From positions 5,952,001 to 6,016,000 of the forward strand of contig BSYQ01000004.1 of NCBI GenBank assembly GCA_030272585.1: a stretch of DNA of 64,000 nt. Direction: 5' to 3'. Shown here piece after piece: positions 22,541 through 33,080 of the stretch. The stretch is from Bryopsis sp. KO-2023. Taxonomy: Eukaryota > Chlorophyta > Ulvophyceae > Bryopsidales > Bryopsidaceae. Every line of letters starts with the position of its first letter. Position 1 is the stretch's first letter. The position numbers and the translations under genes are program-made. Below the pieces are notes generated by a model. It was not told where the DNA came from. It searched no databases and saw nothing but the letters and a program-made list of their open reading frames with translations.

Positions 22541-24904
22541 ATGGCGGAACAGCCTGGGGCTTCGGCCCCGAAGTTCGCTGTTTTGGTCGTGGCGTGGTAT
22601 CTTTTCACGCTGATCAGCAACATGTCTGGGAAATCTTACGTGAAAGCGACGCTGGACTCGGTTTCGCCCACGACGATTTCTATGGCCTGCGCTGCCCTGG
22701 TGTTCATGGCGTACCAAGTGCCTGCGCTGAAAGCATTGCTAGGGGGTGCCCAAGACCATTCCGAGGCGAAGTTCTCTTGGGCGTTTCACCGCTGGGCGAT
22801 AGGGCTGGGCTTCATCCAATTTTTGGCGACCGCGCTGAGCTATAGCAGTTTCGCTCTATCGTCGGTGTCGTGGACTTATTGCTTCCGTACGTTGGAGCCA
22901 TTGATTTCGGCCTCGTTGCAATACTACGTGGCCGCAGAGAAAATCACTCGGAAGGAGTTCGGCGCGCTCGTCGTGCTGGCCGCTGGAATCGTGGTGACGG
23001 TGAACAGCGGGAGCGGCTCTCAATCGTACGCCGCTTGGCTAGGGGGCCTCGCTTTGATCGCGACGGTTATATACAGCACGAGAAGCGTCATCGGAAGCAA
23101 AGTGATGAAATCTTACAAAAGGTCGGGCTCGGACGTCTTTCTATTGGCGTCCACCTACGGCTGCGGATTCAGCTTGTGGCTGCAGCTGACGATGGCCGTC
23201 GTCCAGGGAGGGTTTTCCATCGAGACGCGGTGGAACCTCGTCCAGCCTCTGCTCATCGCCGGCGTGTTTCACTGCGTGTACAACTTGATGTCGTTCCAAA
23301 TCTTGCATCTCCTGCAGCCCGTCGCTCACGGCGTCTGCAACACGATGAAGCGGGTTTTCATGGTTGTGATGTCAGCGTTGCTCTCGGGGCATTTGCTAAA
23401 CTTGGCGGAGCTGTTCGGGGTGATTGTGGCGAATCTCGGAGCTGGTGTGTATGGATACGAAGCCAAAACTCGAAGGGAGCAACGGGCGAGAATGGCCAAG
23501 ATGCAAGCGGGAAGCAATCTGAATCTCGAGGCGGTCGGGCTGCTGGGTGCTGCGGAGGAAGCCGGGAAAAGCGACGCTCCAACGTCCGCAAAATCCGTCG
23601 AACAAGGCGAATTGCACTCCAAGATGGCCACGAGACTGGTGACGTGCAGCTGCTTGTCGTCGTTGGTCGGGGTGGTGTTCTTGGCGGTCAGCATGAGGGC
23701 GCTGGATGTTCGGAAAGCTTCTCTAGAGCACGAAACCGCCCCATCAGGCACCAAAAACTTGATATCCGCAACGCAAGAGTTCGTTTTCCGCCAGACATCG
23801 CCGGACGTCTTGAAAGACGTCGACCCGGACCAACTGGTGTTCGAGCACAACGAGTTCAAAAGAATGCGATGCTTGACAGCGATCAACAGGGAGATCGACG
23901 CAAAGTTCCACGGCGTGTTTTCTGGGGCGAAAAACTCGGTGTCTTATGTGGACGTGGGCAGCCATCCTTATGGACATGGGGTGATTCTGTCTGGGGCTCT
24001 CCGAGCAGCTGGGGCTAATGGAAAGTCCATAGGGGTTTTCTGCACCCTACCTGACACAGATGATGACGAAGGGGGAGGCCCCACCTTCATGGGTTGCGAC
24101 GATTCCGACATTCACGAGCATCTGGGGGAAAATTCCTTGGTGATGTTTGGCAGCGGTGCGATTTGGGGGGATCAAAACACCAACGCCCAAGCCAACAGGC
24201 TGGAACTGCTGGAAGACGTCGACTCAGATGCTGAGGAGAGGAAAACTCACCTGGTTCAAATCCCGAACACGTTGGCTTACCAAGGGTCAGACATCTCGGA
24301 CAGGGAGCTGAGGATCCTCCAGAATTTGAGCAACTTCCGGATGTTCGTTCGAGATGAGAAAGGCCGGGACTTTGGCAAGGAGTTATTGCCTAAGAATTTG
24401 GAGGTTGAGCACTGCCCTGACATGGGCTTCCGGGTTGGACCCCTGTTGCACACCCAACAGCCGAAACAGAACGTCCTCATATTGCTGACTCGTATGGATT
24501 TGAGTGCTGCCTACAAGGATGAAATTGAGGCTAACTTGAGCTCCAGAAATATCACGTGGGGAATCGGCAGCTGGGACAAGGCAGTGAAACAAGGTCCGGG
24601 TGATTTCGACATTCATCAGTATTCCGAGCAAAACCTCCTCCGAGAGGTCGATCTTCTCAGCACAGGGTTGGTGGTGATTACGGACGATTCGAAGGCAGCC
24701 ATGCTGTGCATTCTGCTTGGGAAAGCGCATGTATTGATCGAATCCGTTCACACGAAACGTGTTGGGCTGCCGTTCGACGATTTGGAGGACATCAGCCCCG
24801 ATTGTACGTTGGATAATCTACACCAGCTTCGGGTGGATAGCTTGGCGCAAGCCCTGGATGAATCGATGGGGTTGATTGACAAGATGGCCGATAAGAGTAG
24901 ATAA
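22541..24904 (+). CDS. Fusion: triose-phosphate/PEP-translocator-type transporter plus ExoV/pyruvyltransferase-fold domain
   Basis: A single uninterrupted 787-residue frame. Residues 10-308 are a ten-helix drug/metabolite-superfamily carrier of the triose-phosphate translocator (TPT) type: VSWTYCFRTLEPLIS (109-123) and VAHGVCNTMKRVFMVV (261-276) align with family blocks, keeping the phosphate-binding Lys-Arg pair (K270-R271). The other binding Lys is Arg116 here. A charged linker (309-360) leads to an extra hydrophobic segment (about 365-387). Residues 440-787 match the ExoV/polysaccharide pyruvyltransferase fold: FGSGAIWGD (536-544), LVQIPNTLAYQGSD, MFVRDEKGRD, EVEHCPDMGFRVGPL and MLCILLGKAHVLIES. 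However, the usual Asn-Val-Gly-Asp is YGHG and the usual Arg-Leu-His is DSK (716-718). If the carrier termini face the cytosol, the eleventh helix puts this domain in the lumen. Catalysis is therefore doubtful; location is inferred. Confidence 0.85.
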   Translation: MAEQPGASAPKFAVLVVAWYLFTLISNMSGKSYVKATLDSVSPTTISMACAALVFMAYQVPALKALLGGAQDHSEAKFSWAFHRWAIGLGFIQFLATALSYSSFALSSVSWTYCFRTLEPLISASLQYYVAAEKITRKEFGALVVLAAGIVVTVNSGSGSQSYAAWLGGLALIATVIYSTRSVIGSKVMKSYKRSGSDVFLLASTYGCGFSLWLQLTMAVVQGGFSIETRWNLVQPLLIAGVFHCVYNLMSFQILHLLQPVAHGVCNTMKRVFMVVMSALLSGHLLNLAELFGVIVANLGAGVYGYEAKTRREQRARMAKMQAGSNLNLEAVGLLGAAEEAGKSDAPTSAKSVEQGELHSKMATRLVTCSCLSSLVGVVFLAVSMRALDVRKASLEHETAPSGTKNLISATQEFVFRQTSPDVLKDVDPDQLVFEHNEFKRMRCLTAINREIDAKFHGVFSGAKNSVSYVDVGSHPYGHGVILSGALRAAGANGKSIGVFCTLPDTDDDEGGGPTFMGCDDSDIHEHLGENSLVMFGSGAIWGDQNTNAQANRLELLEDVDSDAEERKTHLVQIPNTLAYQGSDISDRELRILQNLSNFRMFVRDEKGRDFGKELLPKNLEVEHCPDMGFRVGPLLHTQQPKQNVLILLTRMDLSAAYKDEIEANLSSRNITWGIGSWDKAVKQGPGDFDIHQYSEQNLLREVDLLSTGLVVITDDSKAAMLCILLGKAHVLIESVHTKRVGLPFDDLEDISPDCTLDNLHQLRVDSLAQALDESMGLIDKMADKSR

Positions 24905-26074
24905 CATCTGTGGTTCTTTGGGCTACCCCCCCCCCTCCCTTCCTTCTCTTCCTGCGCCCTGCCCTACCTTAATTTTGTCCCGATTTGTTTGAATTCCTGG
25001 ATCTTAGTCATCATCCTTGGATCACAGATGGATTTCAGGCATGCATGCATCCTTCTGAGCTCTTGATGTGCAGGAGGCAAAGAAACAAAAAACAAACGAA
25101 ACATGGGCAGTTTCTGTGGAGGGTTTCGAGACATATGTGGGGTTTTCTTTCGCTGTGTTTACTTCTGTGAGTGAATAGTCTTCCCAGCTTAACCCAGGGA
25201 AAAATAGGAACCCAGAGCATCACAGTGGGTTGGGGTGTTGGCTGGGAAGTTGTCTAAACGGGTCGTCTTTCCATATGGAGTTTGGGATGGATAGTGTTTT
25301 CTGGGGTAGTTCCGTAGCTGGGATTCGTTCCTGAAAAAGTGTTCACAAAAAGTGTTTCTCAACTTTTGCACCGATAAATACGGAAATGGTGGGCATGCCA
25401 AGAGGCAGGGCACCATCACTCCTAACGAAAAAAGAAAGAAAAAAAGAAAAAGAAAAGAAAGAATGAAGGAAGGAAGGAAGGGATAAAAGATGAATCAAAA
25501 ATAGGGTAGTTCTCGCGAACATACATTCTTTCATATTCAATTGCGTTGCATTATTGTCCCAAGAAGAAATTTTTGAAGTGGGGAGAAGGGGGGGAATTCC
25601 AAAATGACATAAGCATTTTGTTTGACGGTGACTGTGTAGATCATCGACATTCGAGGTTTAATCGAACTGTGAAATATTCTTGAAATTCCCTTTGGTGGGC
25701 TTCCTTTCAGAACTTCCCTTGGGAACCTCATGGATTTTTATTAAGTTTTTTTTTGGGGGGGGGCTGGCTGTGCTGTTTGAAGGAGAGGGGAGTTCACGTT
25801 CTGTAGTTTGAGGGTTTTTTCTTTTTCTGGGTCCAAAGGAATCACCCCCCCCCCCAAAAAAAAAGGAAAAGACACAACTGCACGAGCGCAAACGTTGAGT
25901 AAACCTCTGAGGATGTCGGATTCCTGACCTCCATTCCAATTTGCGCAAATGAGCAATCTCTCGTAGGTACGGTTCTTCATGTGGTCGCTGGGCTTTTTCC
26001 ATGCAAGTTTCGAAAAAAACGGTTGAATTTCCGTTCTGTCGGAAATTCACGCAGGAGCGCCCTGGTTGGCCGAA
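24905..26074. other. Intergenic, no gene recognised
   Basis: Between two same-strand transporter genes. It contains poly-C/poly-G runs near 24,930, 25,755 and 25,850 and a (GAAG)n stretch near 25,460. The long minus-strand frame at 25.7-26.4 kb overlaps the transporter start and has no protein-family features. Confidence 0.5.
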
Positions 26075-27241
26075 ATGGGCAACGTCGGTCATCCCCGTCA
26101 TTGGCATCAGAATTCGCAAGGGCTGCAATATCCGTCCATGATAGTGGAAAAAGTGCATCTCGCGAAAGACATGCCTCGAAGCCCAACCGCTTACACCACA
26201 ACAGACGTCGACTCTGTGGCGAGGGCGTCGGAGAGTGGAGTAGGGCTCGATGTGGAAAGCAACCCATTTCTGCCTGGTCGGGAATTTTTCTTGGACACCC
26301 GCAAGTCGAGAAGCTTTCCCGTTTCCGTGGAAGTGATTTCTGGATGCTGTTATTGCGGAACTTCGGTGGGGATGGTGCTCCTCAACAAAGCGGTGTTGTC
26401 GTCCTTTGACTTTCACGCCCCGAATTCGCTTTTGTTTTTCCAGTGCGCGATGGCGCTGGTTATGATTTGCGCGTGTCGGGCTCTGGGGTGGGTGTCGACG
26501 GACCCAATTGATTGGCGGGTCGTGAAATTGTGGTGCCCGGTGAACTTGATATTCGTGGGGATGGTGTGGACCAGTTTTTACTCGCTGAAAAACCTGGGAG
26601 TGGCGATGGTCACGCTGCTCAAAAACACGACCAATTTCCTGGTGATTACGGGGGACTTGGTTTTGTTCGGGAAGAGGTACAACGGCGGAGTTTGGGGGGC
26701 CGTTTGCCTGATCCTACTTTCCTCGATGGTGGGTGGAGCCACGGACCTGTCGTTCTCGCTGGTGGGCTATACCTGGCAGCTTCTGAACTGCTGCTTCTCG
26801 GCTGGATACTCCCTCTACCTCAAATTGGTCATGGAGAAAATTTCCACGATCACAGGGAAGCCCAAGGGAATGGAAGAATCCACCATGGTGCTGTATAACA
26901 ACGGGCTGGCCCTGCCTTGGATCCTGCTGCTGATGTTTTACTTCGGGGAGACCGAATCGGTGTGGAAGCAACCGGCGCTGTACGATTCCACCTTCCAATT
27001 GGCTGCCATCGTTTCGGGGGTGCTAGGATTCATGATCAGTTTCGCGTCCCTGTGGTTTCTGGCAAACACGGCAGCCACAAATTACTCCCTCGTGGGTTCT
27101 CTCAACAAACTGCCCACTGCGATTCTGGGGATGCTGCTGTTCAACACCCCGATGACCACCAGCAACGTTTTGAGCGTCTTGGTGGGGCTGGCGGCTGGAG
27201 TGCTATTCGTCGCAGCGAAATCTCGGAATGGCAAATCGTGA
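26075..27241 (+). CDS. GDP-mannose-type nucleotide-sugar transporter
   Basis: An intronless 388-residue multi-pass protein of the Vrg4/GONST1 type, which exchanges GDP-sugars for GMP across the Golgi membrane. The first in-frame ATG is at 26075; a TTG three codons earlier was not used. About 85 hydrophilic residues precede roughly ten membrane helices. The family motifs are present: an FxxNK-like MVLLNKAVLSSF near the first helix, LYNN (residues 273-276, FYNN in Vrg4) and GSLNK (341-345, GALNK in Vrg4), the two GDP-binding motifs. The C-terminus AAKSRNGKS is short. It lies 1.2 kb downstream of the transporter fusion gene on the same strand and is likewise unspliced. GDP-fucose or GDP-arabinose as the substrate cannot be excluded. 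Confidence 0.85.
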   Translation: MGNVGHPRHWHQNSQGLQYPSMIVEKVHLAKDMPRSPTAYTTTDVDSVARASESGVGLDVESNPFLPGREFFLDTRKSRSFPVSVEVISGCCYCGTSVGMVLLNKAVLSSFDFHAPNSLLFFQCAMALVMICACRALGWVSTDPIDWRVVKLWCPVNLIFVGMVWTSFYSLKNLGVAMVTLLKNTTNFLVITGDLVLFGKRYNGGVWGAVCLILLSSMVGGATDLSFSLVGYTWQLLNCCFSAGYSLYLKLVMEKISTITGKPKGMEESTMVLYNNGLALPWILLLMFYFGETESVWKQPALYDSTFQLAAIVSGVLGFMISFASLWFLANTAATNYSLVGSLNKLPTAILGMLLFNTPMTTSNVLSVLVGLAAGVLFVAAKSRNGKS

Positions 27242-28429
27242 TGCCAGGGGGTTTCACGGTTTGATCAAGGTTTTTAGATCAATACCTGTAGAACAAGTGC
27301 ATGGGTTTTTTTTCTTCTTTTTTTAGGGCAGGGAGAGAATTTGGGCGTTAATTCGAGTGCTGGAAGTCTGGGGGAATTGTAGAGCCCAGGAGGTGGGGGT
27401 GGGGGGTATGGTTTGTTGGATGTCTGGTGGTGATGGTGGTGCTCCGAAGGCTTTCATTTTTTTTCAAGCCAGAAATTGGAGGAGCAAAACCGAAACAATC
27501 TAGCGCAGATTTTAGAAAACCAAGAGTAGGGCTCCGTCGAATGTTTTGACACTGACGTTCATGCCAGATTTGCTTTTTTTCTCATCCCCACTCCCTCGGA
27601 AGCCATAAAGTGTCGAGTTGTGTTTATAATCTTCAATCGTTGATGGGTTTTTTTTCTTGTACTTTTCCCATTTTACTTCGATAAAACACGGACACCGGGT
27701 GGGGTTCTCTTTTCTGGAAAAGCAACTTCAATACTTGCATCGAGTAGCGTGGGTTTTTTTTTACTTTTTTTTTTTAAGACACTACCTGTCATTTCTAATT
27801 AAAGGAAGGGTCGGATTCGTAAAATGGCATCTCTCTGGCAAAGAAATAAATAAAAGAAAAACCATCATTGAAAACAGCATGCTGCAAGGGTGCTTTTTTC
27901 TTTGGGGGGGGGGGGGGGGGAATTTCCACACCATCATTGATCATTTCTGTTTGGAATCATTTTTTGGTCCCAATCAGCGCTCGCCACTACTTTCAAAGTT
28001 TAGCCCCCCTGAGTTTTTTGTTGGGCATCCAGCATTTGCTTCAGGCCAAGGGGTAAGGGATGAGCCACAAAGGGAAAAGGAATCGATATGTTGTGATCTA
28101 CAATCAGTGAATGAGGTGAAGGGTTCAGAACAAACGAAATTTCCACGGCGGGAAAAAGACACCCCCACGCTGTGCAAACTGGACCAGCTGTGATTTGATC
28201 CCAACTTACATGAGCAAGAATGAGACCTTGAGCTTCCCAAGTCAGGACGGTGCAACATTCAAAAAAGGGCGAAAAACGGTTGCGGGGCTTTCGCGCGCGA
28301 TGAGAGTGGCGGCGCTCAATGCTCGCGCGCCAATCGAGAGATTTCCTTTCTTCGAAAACGCCCCGCTTTGCTCATTTCCGTGGTGGTCTGTCGTGTCCTT
28401 AGGCCAGCACCTCATCACAGCGAACGTCA
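27242..28429. other. Intergenic, no gene recognised
   Basis: Low-complexity DNA with a long G-run near 27,905-27,920. The last 300 bp before the kinesin start become GC-rich and include TTTCGCGC at 28289-28296, which fits the E2F consensus TTTSSCGC; that reading is only suggestive. Confidence 0.4.
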
Positions 28430-31400
28430 ATGGGAAAGTCGTACGTCAAGGTTTACGTGCGGACGCGCCCCACGGCCAAGAGTTACGATGGATTCAAGTA
28501 CGCAAACTGGGCTCGTTGGGACGTCCACAGCCACATGCATCGAATCCTGACGTCTCGACGTCTTTGACGTTCGAAAACTGACCCCCCCGTAGCCTGAACT
28601 TCTCGACCCACCAACATCAAGTTTCTCTTGACTTGGTCAAATAAAATACGTCAATTTTTGGGGCCGGATTGCTCTTCGTCCATCGCCCCTGAGTGGTGCA
28701 GAAAATCAAAGCATGTTGAATGCAATGTCCCCATTTTGAGGGATCTACTGCTTAAACTGGAGATGCACTGTATCAGCCGACAATAGAACGTCTGATGCAA
28801 TCTTTGAGAGGTGGTTTTTTGTCTGTGCAGGATTCTGCCTGACAACTCATCAGTTGTGGTGGACATCCCGAAAAGCGACGAAGCAGGGATAATCAACAAC
28901 CAAGTTTCGAATGTCAGCTTTAAGGTGAAAAAGAAAAAAAAAAAAGAGATCAGCACAGGATCTATCACCAAATCTGAGACAGAAGAAACAATGGTTTAAA
29001 GCAGTGTCGGGCGGAGTGAAAGAAGACCTTACGTTGCAGAATATGTTTTTGGGTTGTTTTTGTAGTTCGATGGGATTTTGGAGAATGTCAGTCAGGAGGG
29101 GTTTTACACCACCTGCGCTCACGAAGTTGTCGACAGTGTATTGGCTGGATATAACGGCACCATCTTCTGCTATGGGCAGGTGAGTCCTTATGTTATAAAT
29201 GCTGGGTTTCATTTAATCTGCCCTATCAATCAATATTCTGTTTTTTCCCGCTGGGGAGGGGGAGGGGGGAAAGACTTTTCAGAAGAAAGTGAGGTCCAAA
29301 AAATCGATGAGCACTGGCGGTTTGACTTTTGGAAAAGGTCGTAAGAAAATTATGCCGAGCTTTCAGCTCAGTGTCTGTACGTGCGATTATGCAATGAAAA
29401 CAACAAATTCAAATGTTTCAAGTATTTAAATATAATTTTTGAAAATTTAATTTGATTGTTTCGATACAAATGGATTTAAAAAAAAGGGTTATGAAATGTA
29501 GTACCTGTGCGTACAAGTGTAACGCCGGGGTTGGTGGTCTGACAGACAGGGGCTGGGAAGACATTCACGATGTCTGGGGATTCCTCCAGCTACCCCCAGA
29601 GGGGCATCATCCCTCGAGCAATCCACCACGTTTTTCGGGAAGTGGACCTGAGGGTGGACAAGATCTACAGAGTCAAGGTTTCCTATCTGGAAATCTACAA
29701 TGAAATGCTGTTCGACTTGCTGGCGGAAAACCCAGGGGCTCCGGATAACCTCCACATTCTTGAGGAAAATAACACAACAGTTGTAGGTATTCGATCCCCT
29801 TTCAGACCTTTTCACGAAACTCAACGAATGGAGATGAAGAGGATGAGAAAATAGGAAGTGCTGATGGCCGCTGACTGCACGTACAAGATTTCTGTATAAA
29901 CTGTTTTTAGAATGAATGGTTTCCAGATTTTTTTACAAACTGGGATGAAACGTTTTTCGACTAAATCCATTTCAAGAATAGTTTTTTACACTGTTTTTTT
30001 TTTTTTTTTTCTTCTGTTCATCAGATCCCGAAATTGCTGATTAATTGTTTCTTTTATTAGGTGAGGGGTTTGACTACCCATGAAGTGAAAAGTGAAGAAG
30101 AGGCGCTGGCCCTTTTCTTCATGGGGGACCAAGGCCGGTCTGTTTCACAGCATGTCCTGAATGCCCATTCCACCAGATCCCACTGCATTTTCACAGTGCA
30201 CCTCGAAACTCGATCGAGCGAAGATGCCAATGAAAGGGCCGTGCTGTCAAAAATCAATTTCGTGGATTTGGCGGGCTCCGAAAGAACAAAGAAAACAGGA
30301 GTCACGGGTTTGTGCGTTGGGGCCGGGCCTGGATGGATTTTCTGAAATTTCACAATTTCAATTTCTACATTGCCAAACCGATTAATAAATTTACGACTTG
30401 TCGAAACAATTTAGATTTCCAAATTCACAAAACAAACTGAAATTTCTGAATTATGTTTTGGAGACTTCCAGGTCGAAAAAACGAAAACTGCCCTGTCTTT
30501 GATTTGCCAGATCAACCTGGCAATTCTTTCGACACCTCCAAGATTTTTTTTTTTTTCGAAAAAAAGAACGTTCTGTAGTTTTGTAGAATTGGTAATGGTT
30601 TTGTTATGTCGATTTCGACTCGTTTTTCCCAAAAGCCACTCGAAACCTTTTTTTTGCTTTCTTGTATGTTAACTTGAGTTGTCTTTCTCTCCAATGTTCA
30701 GGTCAAACATTGAAGGAGGCGAATTTCATTAATAAATCCCTGACGTTTTTGGAACAAACTGTCAATTCTCTCTGTCGAAAAGATGCTCACGTCCCTTTCA
30801 GACAAACGAAACTGACGGCGGTGCTTCGAGATGCTCTCGGAGGAAATTGCAAAACGGTGGGTCAAAAACACGGTCCATTTCTTTATTTTTTCATTTTAGA
30901 AGGGTCGAGTTTTTTTTTTCGCATGAGAAAAAAAAGAATTGGTTGACGATAGATGACCACACAAAACTTGTCATATTTATTTCATCTAGGTGTTTTTTGT
31001 ATTAAATTTTTGAGTAATGGCTGCTGTGCAGGTGATGATAGCAAATCTGTGGTGTGAGCATCGCCATCTGGATGAATTGATCTCAACCCTGAGGTTTGCA
31101 TCCAGAGTAAGGACCCTGGTCACAGACCCAGTGGTCAACGAAAGCACAGACCCCACGCTGCTCCTCAGAAAATACGAACGCCAAATTAACGAACTCAAGC
31201 AAGAGCTGTCCATGCGCGATGCATTGAGGTACCTTTTACGACAAGGACCCAGATCAAAGGAAAAAATCTATGAGTTCAAGGGGTGTTTTCTTCTGAAGGG
31301 TCAATTTTTGTATGTGAAAGTGATTGTTATGTTTTGCTAAAAGGTTTGCCTGATGCAAAATTGAAATTGATAATTGGTATTTTCTTATCTATAAGCAGAA

Positions 31401-32871
31401 GTTGCTTTGTCACTGTGTCTTTTTTTCTGACTCTGTTTTCCATGGAAGCAGTGGCCGTGCAAGGATAAGCTACGATGATCTCAGTGGAGGCGACCTGCGA
31501 GAATTGAACCAGTTGGTGAGGCAATTTTTGATGGGGGATGTGGATGTGGATGAATTGCCCATGGACACGATCAAGCACATCAAGGAAACGTACAGGCAGA
31601 TGCGGTCTGTGCATTTGGCGGCGCGAAGCGAATTGGAGCAAGAGCTCAATGAGCATATCCGCATGACGGACGAGAAAATTAGGGTGTGTTGGACCGTCAT
31701 CACCTGTTGCACAAAAAAGCAGCAATTGTGTTGGGTCGCTGTTTCAATTCGCACCTTTTCACTGTTTTTTGTTTCGTTGGGAAAGGGGTTTGAAACCTTT
31801 TGTGTTGGCGTTTGATTTTCCAGGAAGTGGCGAAACGGCTGTCTGAGGAGGGCGATGCTGTGGGTGACGTGTACAAGGATGCAACGACAGGGTTTTCTGT
31901 CGGCCAAGCTCCAGCCAGTGCCCGCCCAACCACGCGCGAGACGGAGAAGCAAGGAACTGGCGAAAATGCTGGTGCGGTGAACGCGGTTCCGGCGGCTAGA
32001 GCGCAAACGCCAGAAGACACAGTATCTGATAGAAAGACTGCTTACGAACATTATCGAACGAGGTATGAGGAAGGCGCAGGACGGAACGGCGCTTTGAAGG
32101 AGCGACAGAGCCAATTGAAAGATATAAAGGCGGCTATTAAGGTACAAACCATCAGTTTGTCTGTCCAGCACCACCTGGGAACCAGATTTCGTTCTCTGTA
32201 GAGCATAGCTGGACACCGAATGACGTCTTGTGCTTGGCGGCCGTTAGGACGTCGCAAAAAAGGTGAACGAGTCGAAGAAAGAAATAGATGAACTCGGCAC
32301 CCAGTTGAACTTGAGGAAGGCGGAAGCTGTTTGCGACTCGGAAATCGTGGATGATGAGGCGTACGTGCTATTGGGAAAGCTGAAAAACGCCAAGGCAGTT
32401 TACCGGAGGCACTTCGATACGCTCAAGGAGTTGCGGACGTCCATGAAACCCGCTACTCAAAACGTCGCAGAGGCGCAACGCGCGCTCCTGGATGGTTTTG
32501 ATACCTGGTTTGGAAGCAGTGGGAAGTGTGTGGTAAGCTGCAGCTGCTGCGTCTATCAGCTACTTCACTTGTGGGTTTCTGTCCATCTGTGTGCAGCAGA
32601 GCAGGAGTTGTATTGTTTGATATGAATAGTGCCAAGTGAATTAGTCCCTTTGGACACCTGGTGTGAATCCTGGAGGAGTTTAATGTCTTATTGGATGGCC
32701 ACTTTTTAGGTAATCGAGGAGGAAAAGGAGGCGCTGGACGCTGGAGAAGAATTTGAGAAACTGGAAATGGAGCGCATCATGGCGATCGACCCAGAGAGCT
32801 GTGCGTTCTATTCCGCGAGAAAAAGCACACGGGGTCTGATGAGCAGATCCAAAAAGAGAGGCATTATGTAG
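28430..32871 (+). CDS. KIF9: Kinesin-9 family motor (KIF9/KLP1-like)
   Basis: A plus-strand gene of 11 exons: 28430-28497, 28831-28924, 29066-29179, 29546-29782, 30061-30307, 30702-30856, 31032-31228, 31452-31683, 31824-32141, 32248-32532 and 32710-32871. All phases agree, giving 702 residues. The N-terminal motor has GYNGTIFCYGQ then TGAGKT (P-loop, split by an intron), HSTRSHC (switch I), DLAGSE (switch II, residues 240-245) and INKSLTFLEQ. The sequence after the motor (ISYDDLSGGDLRELNQLVRQ, then DTIKHIKETYRQMR) and the C-terminal coiled regions follow KIF9 in order, including a final SCAFYSARK block. Members drive or brace the central pair of motile cilia (Chlamydomonas KLP1), so this implies a flagellate stage. 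It ends 209 bp from the convergent pseudokinase gene. Confidence 0.93.
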
Positions 32872-33080
32872 CGGGGGGGGGGTTGTTTGATCGGGCTGAA
32901 AGCCAGTTTTGTTTGTTTGTTTTTAAAAACAAATTTGCTTGAAGTCCTGATGGTGCGAAAAAATATGTCTTTCACACTCCTTGGACATGTCCCATAAACC
33001 TACAAAACATTCGTTTTTTTTACAAAGGAATTCTCGTTTTGTACCACAACTGCCCTTTCGTTTGTATTCGGGGAGGAATA

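Noticed and set aside
22870-24018. A 382-codon open frame overlapping the transporter fusion gene
   Set aside because: It is a plus-strand shadow in another frame of a GC-rich gene; it is Arg/Gly-rich with no family features, whereas the main frame shows transporter and ExoV-like motifs.
26066-26074. TTG upstream start for the GDP-mannose-type transporter
   Set aside because: An ATG three codons later is the normal eukaryotic choice and nothing supports a TTG start.
25658-26416. A 252-codon minus-strand frame over the start of the GDP-mannose-type transporter
   Set aside because: It includes homopolymer translations and lies antisense to a well-supported gene.
22541-27241. Intronless transporter genes as bacterial contamination
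   Set aside because: Both proteins are of eukaryotic transporter families, and the genes sit between spliced eukaryotic genes on one contig.
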